Source: an uncultured Paracoccaceae bacterium
Lineage (GTDB): Bacteria > Pseudomonadota > Alphaproteobacteria > Rhodobacterales > Rhodobacteraceae
Reading direction: 5' to 3'
NCBI GenBank assembly: GCA_947503965.1
Contig: CANNFU010000003.1
Coordinates: 310,001 to 374,000 of the forward strand
DNA: 64,000 nt
The translations under genes were made by a program, and so were the position numbers. Within the stretch, counting starts at the first letter, position 1, and each line of letters starts with the position of its first letter. Positions 8,066 through 16,962 of this stretch are shown here, piece by piece. A model generated the notes under the pieces. The model worked only from the letters and a program-made list of their open reading frames with translations. It was not told the origin of the DNA and did not search any database.

Positions 8066-10797
8066 CGCTGGGCCTTTCGAATTTCGGTTCTGACAAGCGA
8101 CGGCGTTGCAGGAACCCTTGTGATCCGAACACCGGTTGCCGCCTTGATGGCGTTCAGGATGGCTGGGGCTGTCGGGATCAGGACGTGTTCACCCAAGCCC
8201 TTTGCGCCATAGGGTCCATGGGCGTCCGGCTCTTCGATAATGATTGTCTCAATCGGGGGGATATCACCAATCGTGGGGATCAGATAGTCGTGCAGGTTTT
8301 CCGTGCGGCCCGGGATGTACTCTTCCATCAGGGCCATCCCCAGCCCTTGTGCGATACCGCCATGCACCTGGCCTTCAACCATCATCGGGTTGATGGCCTG
8401 CCCAACATCGTGGGCCGCCACAAACTTTATCGGTTTTACCGTCCCCATGGCAGTGTCCACATCGACGACAACCAGATGTGCCGCGTAACCGAATTGGGCA
8501 TAAGGTGCGCCTTGACCGTTTTTGTCCAACGGCCGCGTCGGCGGGTCGTATGTTTCCTCTGCCCGCAGGACCAGCCCTTCGTCGTCGCAAGGCAGTTTGG
8601 ACTGGTCTAAGCGGTGTTCGCCCGCCGCATCCGTTGCCACGATCACGCCCTGTTGGAAGGTCAATCTGGCGTCCCTCGCGACATTCATTTTTTCCACGAT
8701 AAGCTGTCGCAATGCCTCGCCCGACAAACGCGCTGCGTTCCCTGAAACGTAGGTCTGCCGCGATGCTGACGTCTTGCCCGCGTCAGGTGTCACGTCAGTA
8801 TCGGCGCCAATGCGCAGGATACTGTCAGCCGGAACGCCCAAGGCGGTTGCAAAAATCTGGGTGATAACCGTGTTCGCGCCTTGGCCGATATCCGTCGCGC
8901 CTTGGTGTAAAACGACACGCCCATCGGGTCGCACCCCCGATTTGATCGTCGACGGGTTCGGCAGTGACGTATTCCCGCACCCGTACCAGCCAGCGGCGAC
9001 GCCAACGCCGCGCTTGATCGTCGGACTGGTATCGTTGAATGCCTTTGCCGCAGCCGTTTCAGACTGCCAAGCCGGGCGCAGCGCCTTCAGGCAGGCAGTG
9101 ATCCCGACGCCCTGATCGAAAACCTGCCCGCAGACAGTCGGTACGCCGTTTTCAAGCGCATTGATGATGCGGAATTCCAGCGGATCGATGCCCAGCTTTT
9201 CCGCGAGTTCGTCGAAGAGGCTTTCTTGCGCGATGGCCGATTGAGGCACGCCAAAACCACGAAACGCACCGGCAGGCGGGTTGTGCGTATAAATGCCCTT
9301 GGATTCCGCCCGATAGTTGGAAATCGCGTAAGGCCCCGATGCGTGCACCGGCACACGGTTGGCCACGGTCGGGCCCCAGCTTGCGTAGGCACCGGTGTCA
9401 AATTCACCGGAAAAATCAAAACCGGTGATCCGACCTTCGGCATCTGCGCCGATTTTCAGCCGGATGTCGGATGGATGTCGCTTGGTCGTGCTTTGCATCG
9501 ATTCAGTGCGCGAATAGCAGATCCGCACCGGCTTGCCTGTCTTCAGCGCGCCAAGCGCAAGATAGGGCTGGACCGAAAGATCCAGCTTTGAGCCAAAGCC
9601 GCCGCCAACGGCGGTAGGAACGATCCGGATCTGCGATCTGTCGAGCCCCAGAATGATCTCAAGTCCCTCCAGGTCCATGACGGGTGCTTGTGTGCATGCA
9701 TGCACTTCGACCCGGCCATCCACGATCTGTGCGAACCCGGCCTCGGGCTCAATATAGCCATGTTCGACAAAGCCGCTGTTGAAATGCCCCTCGACCGTTT
9801 GTGATGCTGCCGACAGTCCTGCCTGCGCGTCACCGCATGTCACGAAACCACCGCACATGACGTTGCGGTCTCGCCCCTGATGCAACTGCGGTGCGGTATC
9901 CTTTTGTGCGTCATGAATGCATTGCGCGGCGGGCATTTCCGTCCACGTCACCGGGAAAGACTCGGGGTCGAAGGTTGCCATAAACTCCGGTGTTGCGACG
10001 ATGGCGGCAACAGCCTCACCGCGGAAGCGTGTCTCAGATTCCGCAAAAACAGGCTGATCCATAAATTGCGGAATGACGCCAAAGACATTGCGGCCTGCGA
10101 TATCATCCGCCGTCAAAACAGCCTCGACCCCTGTCCCATTCTTGAACGCATCCAGATCACCCAGCGTGAAAGAGGCGCGCGCAAAGGGTGAACGGACAAC
10201 AAATATTTCCAGACACCCGACCGGCGCGACATCGTCGCCAAACGCTTCGGTCCCGTCTACTTTGCATTTTCCATCCAGCCGCCGGATTGATGTGCCGACA
10301 CGGCCGTCGCCGTCATGCGCAATCGCTGGCGCGCCGACCACGGCATCGATGATTTTCCGGTAACCGGTGCAACGGCACAAAACGCCGCCCAAGGCATCTT
10401 TGACATCATCCTCAGTGGGTGCATCATTGCTTCGCAGCAACGCAATGGCAGACACCATCATGCCGGGGGTGCAAATGCCACATTGCGCAGCGCCATGGTT
10501 CTGGAAGCTCTCGGCGAGCTGTTTCGTTTTTGCGTCTGTCCGGTACAACCCGGCCAGCGTTTCCACGCTGCGCCCTTCGACCTGGTGGGCGGCGGTCAGA
10601 CAGGCGCAAACCGGCTTGCCATCAAGCAGGACAGTGCAGGCGCCGCAATCGCCGGCATCACAGCCGATCTTGACGTCGCGCGCCCCAAGGTTTTCGCGCA
10701 GGAGCGCCGACAGGCGCTGTCCGGGCGTCACATCCGCACGTGCGGGCTGTGCATTCAGTTCAAACGCAATCTGTTTTGAGAAAAAGGGCTTGTTCAT
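8062..10797 (-). CDS. Molybdenum hydroxylase, fused [2Fe-2S] and molybdopterin domains
   Basis: A 911-residue xanthine dehydrogenase family enzyme. Residues 1-85 form a plant-type ferredoxin domain with CDAGDCGAC. Residues 90-160 form the helical [2Fe-2S] domain with CGICTPGM and CRCTG. The rest is the molybdopterin unit with PAGAFRGFG, a GQGANTV loop and the catalytic glutamate in GAKGLGE. The layout and length are those of the Desulfovibrio aldehyde oxidoreductase type, which lacks FAD. Here, however, a separate FAD subunit gene overlaps the start by four bases, giving an unusual two-subunit enzyme. Expected chemistry is water-derived hydroxylation of an N-heteroaromatic ring next to nitrogen, with electrons leaving via the two clusters and FAD. 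Context with the Hnr-like reductase favours a nicotinate-like substrate. Confidence 0.93.
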   Translation of the reverse strand: MNKPFFSKQIAFELNAQPARADVTPGQRLSALLRENLGARDVKIGCDAGDCGACTVLLDGKPVCACLTAAHQVEGRSVETLAGLYRTDAKTKQLAESFQNHGAAQCGICTPGMMVSAIALLRSNDAPTEDDVKDALGGVLCRCTGYRKIIDAVVGAPAIAHDGDGRVGTSIRRLDGKCKVDGTEAFGDDVAPVGCLEIFVVRSPFARASFTLGDLDAFKNGTGVEAVLTADDIAGRNVFGVIPQFMDQPVFAESETRFRGEAVAAIVATPEFMATFDPESFPVTWTEMPAAQCIHDAQKDTAPQLHQGRDRNVMCGGFVTCGDAQAGLSAASQTVEGHFNSGFVEHGYIEPEAGFAQIVDGRVEVHACTQAPVMDLEGLEIILGLDRSQIRIVPTAVGGGFGSKLDLSVQPYLALGALKTGKPVRICYSRTESMQSTTKRHPSDIRLKIGADAEGRITGFDFSGEFDTGAYASWGPTVANRVPVHASGPYAISNYRAESKGIYTHNPPAGAFRGFGVPQSAIAQESLFDELAEKLGIDPLEFRIINALENGVPTVCGQVFDQGVGITACLKALRPAWQSETAAAKAFNDTSPTIKRGVGVAAGWYGCGNTSLPNPSTIKSGVRPDGRVVLHQGATDIGQGANTVITQIFATALGVPADSILRIGADTDVTPDAGKTSASRQTYVSGNAARLSGEALRQLIVEKMNVARDARLTFQQGVIVATDAAGEHRLDQSKLPCDDEGLVLRAEETYDPPTRPLDKNGQGAPYAQFGYAAHLVVVDVDTAMGTVKPIKFVAAHDVGQAINPMMVEGQVHGGIAQGLGMALMEEYIPGRTENLHDYLIPTIGDIPPIETIIIEEPDAHGPYGAKGLGEHVLIPTAPAILNAIKAATGVRITRVPATPSLVRTEIRKAQR

Positions 10798-11624
10798 CTC
10801 GACGCTGCCTGCATGATTGCGCGCTTACACTGCTCTTGTACCACATCGTAGCGGTACGCGGCTGTGCCCCGCACATCATCGATGGGTGCCAGCGGTGCGA
10901 AGTATTCAGGCTTCATTTCGATGCGGTCAGGCGTTTGTCTGATCAGACTTGCTTCAAGCGCTGGCAGACGTTGTGCAACAGCTGAACAGGCACCGACAGC
11001 GACGCGGGCGTCAGCGATGCGGCCATCCTTGGCCATGGCTAGATTTACCGCTGTCATGCAGATCGAAATCACAAGGTACCGGCGACTGCCGAGCTTTTCG
11101 AACGCGGACGTCATGTGGCGCGATGGCTTTGGTATTTGGATACCGACAACCATTTCGTCGGATTGCAGGGCGGTTGCCCGGACCCCTTGGATAAACGCAG
11201 CCAGCGGAAGCAGTCTGGACCCGCGTGCAAGGCTTGCGATTTCAACCGATGCATCAAGGGCGAGCAACGGCGGCACGCCATCTGCCGCGGGCGACGCATT
11301 GCAGATGTTACCGGCCAAAGTGGCCGCATTCTGGATCTGGACACTTCCCACCTCGCGAGACGCGGCCTTAAGGGCATCAAATGCCGGGCAAAGATCGGCA
11401 TTGATGATGTCCGTCCAGGTCACGGCACTGCCAATATGTATCGTGCTTTCGGTCGTGGTAATTCTGTTCAGACCGTCAATCCGGGTGACATCAAGATAAA
11501 AGTCGGGTTGATGGCCGGGTTGTGCAGATGGGTATACATCAGTGCCGCCTGCAATGATCTTGCCCGATCCCTGCGCAAGGGCTTCCAGGGCGTCATGCAT
11601 ATTCTTGGGGCTGATGTAACTCAC
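10794..11624 (-). CDS. FAD-binding subunit of the molybdenum hydroxylase
   Basis: A 276-residue CoxM/XdhB-type flavoprotein. FAD contacts are seen in IIAGGTDVYP near residue 25 and in TLAGNICNASPAADGVPPLLAL near residue 110, followed by the usual C-terminal domain with KLGSRRYLVIS. The chosen start is GTG at 11624, with GAGG six bases before it; the longer frame would run through the operator and -10 element. It overlaps the fused iron-sulfur/molybdopterin gene by four bases and should pass electrons from the clusters to NAD or another acceptor. It heads the operon running down to the MarR gene, behind a strong promoter at 11658-11687. Confidence 0.9.
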   Translation of the reverse strand: MSYISPKNMHDALEALAQGSGKIIAGGTDVYPSAQPGHQPDFYLDVTRIDGLNRITTTESTIHIGSAVTWTDIINADLCPAFDALKAASREVGSVQIQNAATLAGNICNASPAADGVPPLLALDASVEIASLARGSRLLPLAAFIQGVRATALQSDEMVVGIQIPKPSRHMTSAFEKLGSRRYLVISICMTAVNLAMAKDGRIADARVAVGACSAVAQRLPALEASLIRQTPDRIEMKPEYFAPLAPIDDVRGTAAYRYDVVQEQCKRAIMQAASR

Positions 11625-11643
11625 AGAGCGCCTCAACTCATTT

Positions 11644-11687
11644 TCATTTGCATACAAATGATATTGGTGTGGGGGCGATCCTGTCAA
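11644..11687 (-). promoter_or_regulatory. Sigma70-type promoter with overlapping palindromic operator
   Basis: Reading the minus strand, a perfect TTGACA (11682-11687) is followed 18 bases later by TATCAT (11658-11663). An inverted repeat with seven-base arms, TCATTTG and CAAATGA around a four-base spacer (11644-11661), overlaps the -10 element and lies just before the ribosome site of the FAD subunit gene. This is the classic position for a repressor. ATTTGCAT half-sites also occur upstream of the MarR-like gene at 25458. Confidence 0.65.
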
Positions 11688-11767
11688 CAAGGATTCAGTC
11701 CATCAAGCAATGATCCGATGACGCTGCCGTTCAATTTCCTAGCGCTGTTATACCCAGCAGAATTGTA

Positions 11768-12520
11768 TCAGCGGATCGAATTGATCGAGCTTTCCAGCAA
11801 GTGCTGTGTATAGGCCGACTTGGTGTCAAAGCGGCGCATCGCTTCGACGCTAAGAACTTCTTCGAAGCTGCCGTTCTTCATTACGCCGATGCGTTCGCAC
11901 AAATGGCTTACGACGCCCAGATCATGCGACACCATGATATAGGTCAGTTTGTGTTCGCGCCGCAGGTCGACAAGCAGGTTCAGGATTTCAGCCTGAACCG
12001 AGACGTCCAAAGCGGAAGTCGGCTCATCCAATAGCAGGATTGACGGATTGCAGGCCAGGGCGCGCGCAATGGCAACGCGCTGTCGCTGGCCGCCTGACAA
12101 CTGGTGCGGGTATCTAAAGCGAAAGCCGGGGCCAAGGCCCACATCATCCAGCAGACTGGCAATGCGCTGATTGATATTAGGTACGTCGTGCAGGTTCATG
12201 GCCTCAGACAGAACACGATCTACTGTCTGACGTGGATGTAAGGACGCATATGGGTCCTGAAATACCATCTGAACCTTGCTGTAGAATGCCTTGCTGCGGC
12301 GCGGCCCCAGTGTTTCGCCCGCAACGGACATCTCGCCCGACCATGTGGGAACCAGCCCGGCCATGGCGCGTAGAATGGTCGATTTGCCAGAACCGCTTTC
12401 GCCGACCAAACCAAAGCTCTCGCCATCGGCGACGTTGAAATTGACATCTCGCACAGCATAAGATTTTTGCGCACCAGTGCCAAACCAGACATTCAGCGCT
12501 TTGACCGTAATCGCGTTCAT
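11768..12520 (-). CDS. Oligopeptide-type ABC transporter, ATP-binding protein (DppF/OppF type)
   Basis: A 250-residue ATPase of the peptide/nickel importer family. Walker A is GESGSGKST, the signature is LSGGQRQR, Walker B is ILLLDEPTSALD and the switch His lies in MVSHDLGVV. The ATG at 12520 overlaps the preceding ATPase stop by four bases; the longer upstream frame lies inside that gene and is rejected. It is the last gene of the ABC operon. A 143-base gap holding the operator and promoter separates it from the molybdenum hydroxylase genes. It powers import together with the DppD-type partner. Confidence 0.92.
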   Translation of the reverse strand: MNAITVKALNVWFGTGAQKSYAVRDVNFNVADGESFGLVGESGSGKSTILRAMAGLVPTWSGEMSVAGETLGPRRSKAFYSKVQMVFQDPYASLHPRQTVDRVLSEAMNLHDVPNINQRIASLLDDVGLGPGFRFRYPHQLSGGQRQRVAIARALACNPSILLLDEPTSALDVSVQAEILNLLVDLRREHKLTYIMVSHDLGVVSHLCERIGVMKNGSFEEVLSVEAMRRFDTKSAYTQHLLESSINSIR

Positions 12521-13380
12521 ATGCGGGCACTCACTGATGGGGCGTCCCGCCACGCGGGATCGCGTTTGAGTACCTCCAGATGATCGCGCGGATGTTCCAG
12601 ATCCGGCACCGCGTTCAGCAGACCCTGCGTATAGGGATGTTGGGCGTTGCGTAGCTCGCTTGCCTTGCAAGTCTCAACGATGCGGCCTGCATACATGATA
12701 ACAATGCGGTCGCAGAATTTTGCCACAAGGTTCAGGTCGTGGCTGATGAACATCAGGCCCATGCCACGATCGCGCACCAGCGTGTCGATGATATCCAGCA
12801 CCTGAAGCTGCACTGATACATCCAACGCCGAAGTGGGCTCATCGGCAATCAGTATTTCAGGGTTGGGCAGCAACATCATCGCGATCATGATGCGTTGCCC
12901 CATCCCGCCCGACACCTCGTGTGGATAGAGATCATAGACGCGCTTGGGGTCGCGGATCGCAACCTCGTCCAGCATATCCAGAGTACGTTTGCGTGCCTCG
13001 CTGCGCGATACCTTTTCATGGGCGCACAGGGCCTCGATCAATTGTTGGCCAACTGTCATGACGGGGTTGAGTGAGAATTTCGGGTCCTGCATGATCATCG
13101 ACACACGCCCCCCGCGCAGTTGTCGCATACGTTTATCCGGGAGCGACAGAATGTCTTCTCCATGAACGGCAAGCCTGTCTGCCTCGATCAAGCCGGGTGG
13201 CCTTATCAGGCGTAGCACCGCCCGGCCCGTCATCGACTTACCCGATCCGCTTTCGCCGACGATGCCCAGTCGTTCCTTGCCCAGCGTGAACGAAATCCCG
13301 CGTACGGCGTCGAAAACGCCCGTACGGGTGCGGAACTTTACCCACAGGTTTTCCACATCCAGAAGAGGGGCATCAGTCAT
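12517..13380 (-). CDS. Oligopeptide-type ABC transporter, ATP-binding protein (DppD/OppD type)
   Basis: A 287-residue ATPase. Walker A is GESGSGKS, the signature reads VSGGMGQR, Walker B is ILIADEPTSALD, and the C-terminal extension EHPRDHLEVLKRDP carries the short tail typical of OppD/DppD proteins. The signature has Gly where most members have Arg (SGGMRQR), a small departure. It overlaps both neighbours by four bases, so the four transporter genes are translationally coupled. Confidence 0.92.
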   Translation of the reverse strand: MTDAPLLDVENLWVKFRTRTGVFDAVRGISFTLGKERLGIVGESGSGKSMTGRAVLRLIRPPGLIEADRLAVHGEDILSLPDKRMRQLRGGRVSMIMQDPKFSLNPVMTVGQQLIEALCAHEKVSRSEARKRTLDMLDEVAIRDPKRVYDLYPHEVSGGMGQRIMIAMMLLPNPEILIADEPTSALDVSVQLQVLDIIDTLVRDRGMGLMFISHDLNLVAKFCDRIVIMYAGRIVETCKASELRNAQHPYTQGLLNAVPDLEHPRDHLEVLKRDPAWRDAPSVSARI

Positions 13381-14291
13381 GCGTTGTCCTCTTTCGGATC
13401 AAGCACGTCACGCAGGCCATCCCCAATAAGGTTAAAGGCCAGACTGATGGCAAAGATTGCGATGCCCGGGATTGTCGCGACCCACCAGTAATCAAGTATA
13501 TATTTGCGCCCCTCCGAAATCATCGCGCCCCATTCCGGGCTGGGCGGTTGTGCGCCAAGGCCGAGAAACCCAAGACCTGCGGCTGTCAGAATGATGCCGG
13601 CCATGTCAAGCGTCACGCGGATCACAAGTGAAGAGATACAAAGCGGCCAGATATGCCGCGTCACGATGCGGAAAGGTCCGGCCCCCTGCAACTTGATCGC
13701 GTGGATATAGTCCGAGTTGCGGATGGTCAGCGTCTCAGCCCGTGCGATCCGCGCGTAAGGCGGCCATGCCGTCAAAGAGATCGCAAGCACCGCGTTTTCA
13801 ATTCCGGCCCCAAGCGCTGCTACAAAGGCCAGCGCAAGGATCAGGCGCGGGAATGCCAGAAAGATGTCTGTAATCCGCATCAATAGAACGTCGATCCAGC
13901 CACCAGCATAGCCTGATACCGTACCGACGATCAGGCCGACAACCGGAGCGACCATGACGACAAGCAGCACGATATAAAGCGAAATCCGCGCCCCATAAAG
14001 CAAGCGCGAATAGATATCGCGTCCCAGGCTGTCAGTGCCGAAGAAATGTCCGTTTTCGCCCGGCGCCAGCAACCGTTGACCCAGGTCCTGGGCAAACGGG
14101 TCATGTGTCGCCAGAAGTGGAGCAAAGATCGCCCCGAGGATCAAAAACGCCAGTACAAAAAGTCCCAGCATGGCGAGCGTGTTGGACCGGAGCGTAAGCC
14201 AGCCTTTGTACCATGACGCATAGCGCGCCTGCTGGCGAGAGGTTGGTTCTTCACTCAGAAGCCAGGCGCGTAAACCTTGTGACGTGCTCAT
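13377..14291 (-). CDS. Oligopeptide-type ABC transporter, permease (DppC type)
   Basis: A 304-residue inner-membrane permease. The N-terminal cytoplasmic leader is followed by a first membrane helix (LAMLGLFVLAFLILGAIF). The conserved loop FGTDSLGRDIYSRLLYGARISL marks DppC/OppC proteins, and the EAA coupling region lies around HAIKLQGAGPFRIVTRHIWP. Four-base overlaps link it to the genes on both sides. It forms the channel with the DppB-type subunit. Confidence 0.92.
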   Translation of the reverse strand: MSTSQGLRAWLLSEEPTSRQQARYASWYKGWLTLRSNTLAMLGLFVLAFLILGAIFAPLLATHDPFAQDLGQRLLAPGENGHFFGTDSLGRDIYSRLLYGARISLYIVLLVVMVAPVVGLIVGTVSGYAGGWIDVLLMRITDIFLAFPRLILALAFVAALGAGIENAVLAISLTAWPPYARIARAETLTIRNSDYIHAIKLQGAGPFRIVTRHIWPLCISSLVIRVTLDMAGIILTAAGLGFLGLGAQPPSPEWGAMISEGRKYILDYWWVATIPGIAIFAISLAFNLIGDGLRDVLDPKEDNA

Positions 14292-15343
14292 TTCGCCCTC
14301 GGATCGAAGAAACGATACAAAAGATCGGAAAAGATGTTGATGCCGACAAAGATCGTGCCGATGACGATTGTCCCGCCCAATACAGAGTTCATGTCATTGG
14401 CCAGCAGCGACGTCGTGATGTATTGACCCAAACCGGGCCAGGCAAAGATAATCTCGGTCAGCACGGACCCTTCCAGCAGATTGGCATAGGCCAGGGCAAT
14501 CACTGTCACCAGCTGAATACGGATATTCCGAAAGGCATGGCCCCAAACCACCTGCCATTCGCTTAGTCCCTTGACCCGTGCTGTGGTGACATATTCGGAG
14601 CCAAGCTGCTCTAACATGAATGACCGCGTCATGCGGCTGATATAGGCCAGACTGTAATAACCCAGCAACGACGCGGGCAGGATGATATGCGAAAACGCAT
14701 TGCGAAACACGGCCCATTCGCCGCGCAGTGCGCTGTCCACCAAGATCATTCCGGTGATGGGCTCGACGATGCCTTGATAGAAAATGCCCAATCGTCCCGG
14801 GCCTGCCACCCAGCCGAGGATGCCGTAAAATACCAAAAGGCCCACAAGACCAAGCCAGAAAATCGGCATGGAATAGCCGATCAGACCGACAAACCGCGCC
14901 AGCTGATCAATCCAGCTACCGCGACGGACCGCCGCGATCACGCCCAAAGGCACGCCAAGAACGACGCCGAAAAGGGTTCCCAGCGTGGCAAGCTCCAGGG
15001 TTGCCGGAAACACGCGGGCTATGTCGGTCGTGACCTCTTGTCCGGTACGAATTGACTTGCCGAAATCCCCTTGCAGTACATCTGTGACATATATCCAGAA
15101 CTGCACCAAAAGCGGTTGGTCCAGCCCCAAATCACGAAATGTCTGGTCGTATTGCTCCTGCGTCGCGCGTTCACCGATCACCGCCAAGACGGGGTCGATG
15201 GGCATCACGCGACCGATCATGAAGGTTACAAAAAGCAGGCCAAGTATTGTGGCCGCAACAGTTGCCAGTGTCGTCAGCGTCGTTTTCAGCCAAGGGGGGA
15301 AGGACGGCGTATGCCGTCCCTCACCATGTGTTGTATCTGTCAT
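14288..15343 (-). CDS. Oligopeptide-type ABC transporter, permease (DppB type)
   Basis: A 351-residue inner-membrane permease. It has an N-terminal helix near residue 20-45, a periplasmic stretch with DLGLDQPLLVQFWIY, five further helices and an EAA region at TARVKGLSEWQVVWGHAFRN. This pattern is standard for DppB/OppB. Its ATG begins immediately after the stop of the binding-protein gene, so the set reads binding protein, B, C, D, F. Confidence 0.92.
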   Translation of the reverse strand: MTDTTHGEGRHTPSFPPWLKTTLTTLATVAATILGLLFVTFMIGRVMPIDPVLAVIGERATQEQYDQTFRDLGLDQPLLVQFWIYVTDVLQGDFGKSIRTGQEVTTDIARVFPATLELATLGTLFGVVLGVPLGVIAAVRRGSWIDQLARFVGLIGYSMPIFWLGLVGLLVFYGILGWVAGPGRLGIFYQGIVEPITGMILVDSALRGEWAVFRNAFSHIILPASLLGYYSLAYISRMTRSFMLEQLGSEYVTTARVKGLSEWQVVWGHAFRNIRIQLVTVIALAYANLLEGSVLTEIIFAWPGLGQYITTSLLANDMNSVLGGTIVIGTIFVGINIFSDLLYRFFDPRAK

Positions 15344-16939
15344 CTACTTTGTAATGACCCAGTAAGAGACCGCCGTCGTAGCGCCGCCGGCGACGAAGTT
15401 TTCAACATTCGAACGCATGCCATTCTGTTCGATTTGCTGGAACATCACGCCAAAGGGGCTGATCTGTTGATGCTCTCGCTGAAGCGCGAGGTACATGTCA
15501 CGGCGGGTGTCGACGTCGTTTTCCACCACGGCCGCAAGGGTATCTTCGCTCATTTCCGGGATACCCCAGGCATTACGCCATGCCAGCAGGCCGGTTGCAC
15601 CTGCTTCGTCCGAGTTATCGGGATTAAAGGCAAACGTACCCGCGTTTGTATTCGGGTCAGGATAGTCCGGACCCCATGCACCAAGGTAGATATCGTGTTC
15701 ACGTGCGCGATAACGGTCGAGCGTCTGCGCGCCCGTACCGACGATCAGTTCGACTTCACAACCAAGCTGACCCCATGTGTTCTGAAGGGACTGGGCGATA
15801 TCAAGGCGTTCTTGCGCATCGCGGACCGAGATCTTGATCGGACCGCAGTCAGGATGCCCCGATGCAGCAAGCGCTGCTTTCGCGGCGTCCATATCATAGG
15901 CAAAGGGTGTTTCCTCTAAGGCGCCCAGGAACGTGCGCGGCAGAAACGCCTGGTGCACCGTATACTGTCCCTTGAGGAACGAATTTGCCATGCCTTCGTA
16001 ATCGGTTGCCAGCTTGAGCGCCTCGATAACCTTGGGGTCTGACAGCATCTCGTTCTTCTGGTTCGCTGCGAAATACATCAGGCGGCCGCGCAGTTCGTCG
16101 ATGACTTTGACATCCGCAACATCGGCAAGACCGGCCACGTCTTCAGGTGACAGGTTCCGCGCCACGTCAATATCGCCACGCTCTAGCTGAAGACGCTGTG
16201 TGGCGCTTTCCTGGATATGCTGGACGATCACCCGTTCCATCGCCGGTTTTTCGCCGCCGTAATTTGGGTTGAGATCCATCAACACGCTTTCGCTGGGCTT
16301 CCAGTCCACCATCTTGTAGGGGCCGGACCCCGCGGTGTTAGTACGTAGCCATTCATTGCCCATGTCACCGTCAACGGCGTTTGCCATCGCGGTTTCCATA
16401 TCAACGATCCCGCCAATGGTCGCGGTCAGACAGTTAAGCACGAAAGACAGCGCATATGGCTTGTCCAATGTCAAAACCAGTGTCCTGTCGTCTGGCGCCA
16501 CGATCGTCTGTTCCACATTCTCGGGTGTAAAACCGAACTGAGTCAGAATGAACGACGGTGTCTTGTTCAGCAGCACCGCGCGGCGCAACGAGAATTCAGC
16601 ATCCTTGGCTGTCACGGGGTTACCGGACGCAAAGACATTCCCTTCGGCCATGGTAAACGTGATGGTGAGGCCATCGTCAGAGATGGTCCAGCTTTCGGCC
16701 AGTTGCGGCTGATAACCTGCATCCAGATCAAGAGGATCGAAATTGACGAGCTTCTGATAGATGTTGCGGCTCACATCCGCGCCGGCAAATTCAAAACTTT
16801 CGGCCGGATCAAAGGTTTTGATGTCGTCGATCCGATTGGCGATGACAAGCATATTCGGCGGTGTTTCTGCAAAGCTGGGCATTGCCAGACCGACAGCCAA
16901 AACTGACGCAACCGTAGCTGCAACAAACGATGTCTTCAT
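15344..16939 (-). CDS. Oligopeptide-type ABC transporter, periplasmic binding protein (SBP family 5)
   Basis: A 531-residue secreted binding protein. Residues 1-25 form a signal peptide ending at SFAETPP. DAGYQPQLAESWTISDDGLTITFTM is the family 5 entry motif, and DYPDPNTNAGTFAFNPDN is a typical distal loop. The start is ATG at 16939; the longer frame to 16999 has no export signal at its front. The gene lies 23 bases after the M19 dipeptidase on the same strand. Family 5 proteins bind peptides but also nickel, opines and other small amides, so the ligand could be a lactam or N-acyl compound related to the island's catabolic enzymes. Confidence 0.92.
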   Translation of the reverse strand: MKTSFVAATVASVLAVGLAMPSFAETPPNMLVIANRIDDIKTFDPAESFEFAGADVSRNIYQKLVNFDPLDLDAGYQPQLAESWTISDDGLTITFTMAEGNVFASGNPVTAKDAEFSLRRAVLLNKTPSFILTQFGFTPENVEQTIVAPDDRTLVLTLDKPYALSFVLNCLTATIGGIVDMETAMANAVDGDMGNEWLRTNTAGSGPYKMVDWKPSESVLMDLNPNYGGEKPAMERVIVQHIQESATQRLQLERGDIDVARNLSPEDVAGLADVADVKVIDELRGRLMYFAANQKNEMLSDPKVIEALKLATDYEGMANSFLKGQYTVHQAFLPRTFLGALEETPFAYDMDAAKAALAASGHPDCGPIKISVRDAQERLDIAQSLQNTWGQLGCEVELIVGTGAQTLDRYRAREHDIYLGAWGPDYPDPNTNAGTFAFNPDNSDEAGATGLLAWRNAWGIPEMSEDTLAAVVENDVDTRRDMYLALQREHQQISPFGVMFQQIEQNGMRSNVENFVAGGATTAVSYWVITK

Positions 16940-16962
16940 AGTGTATGTCCCCGTTATACGAA

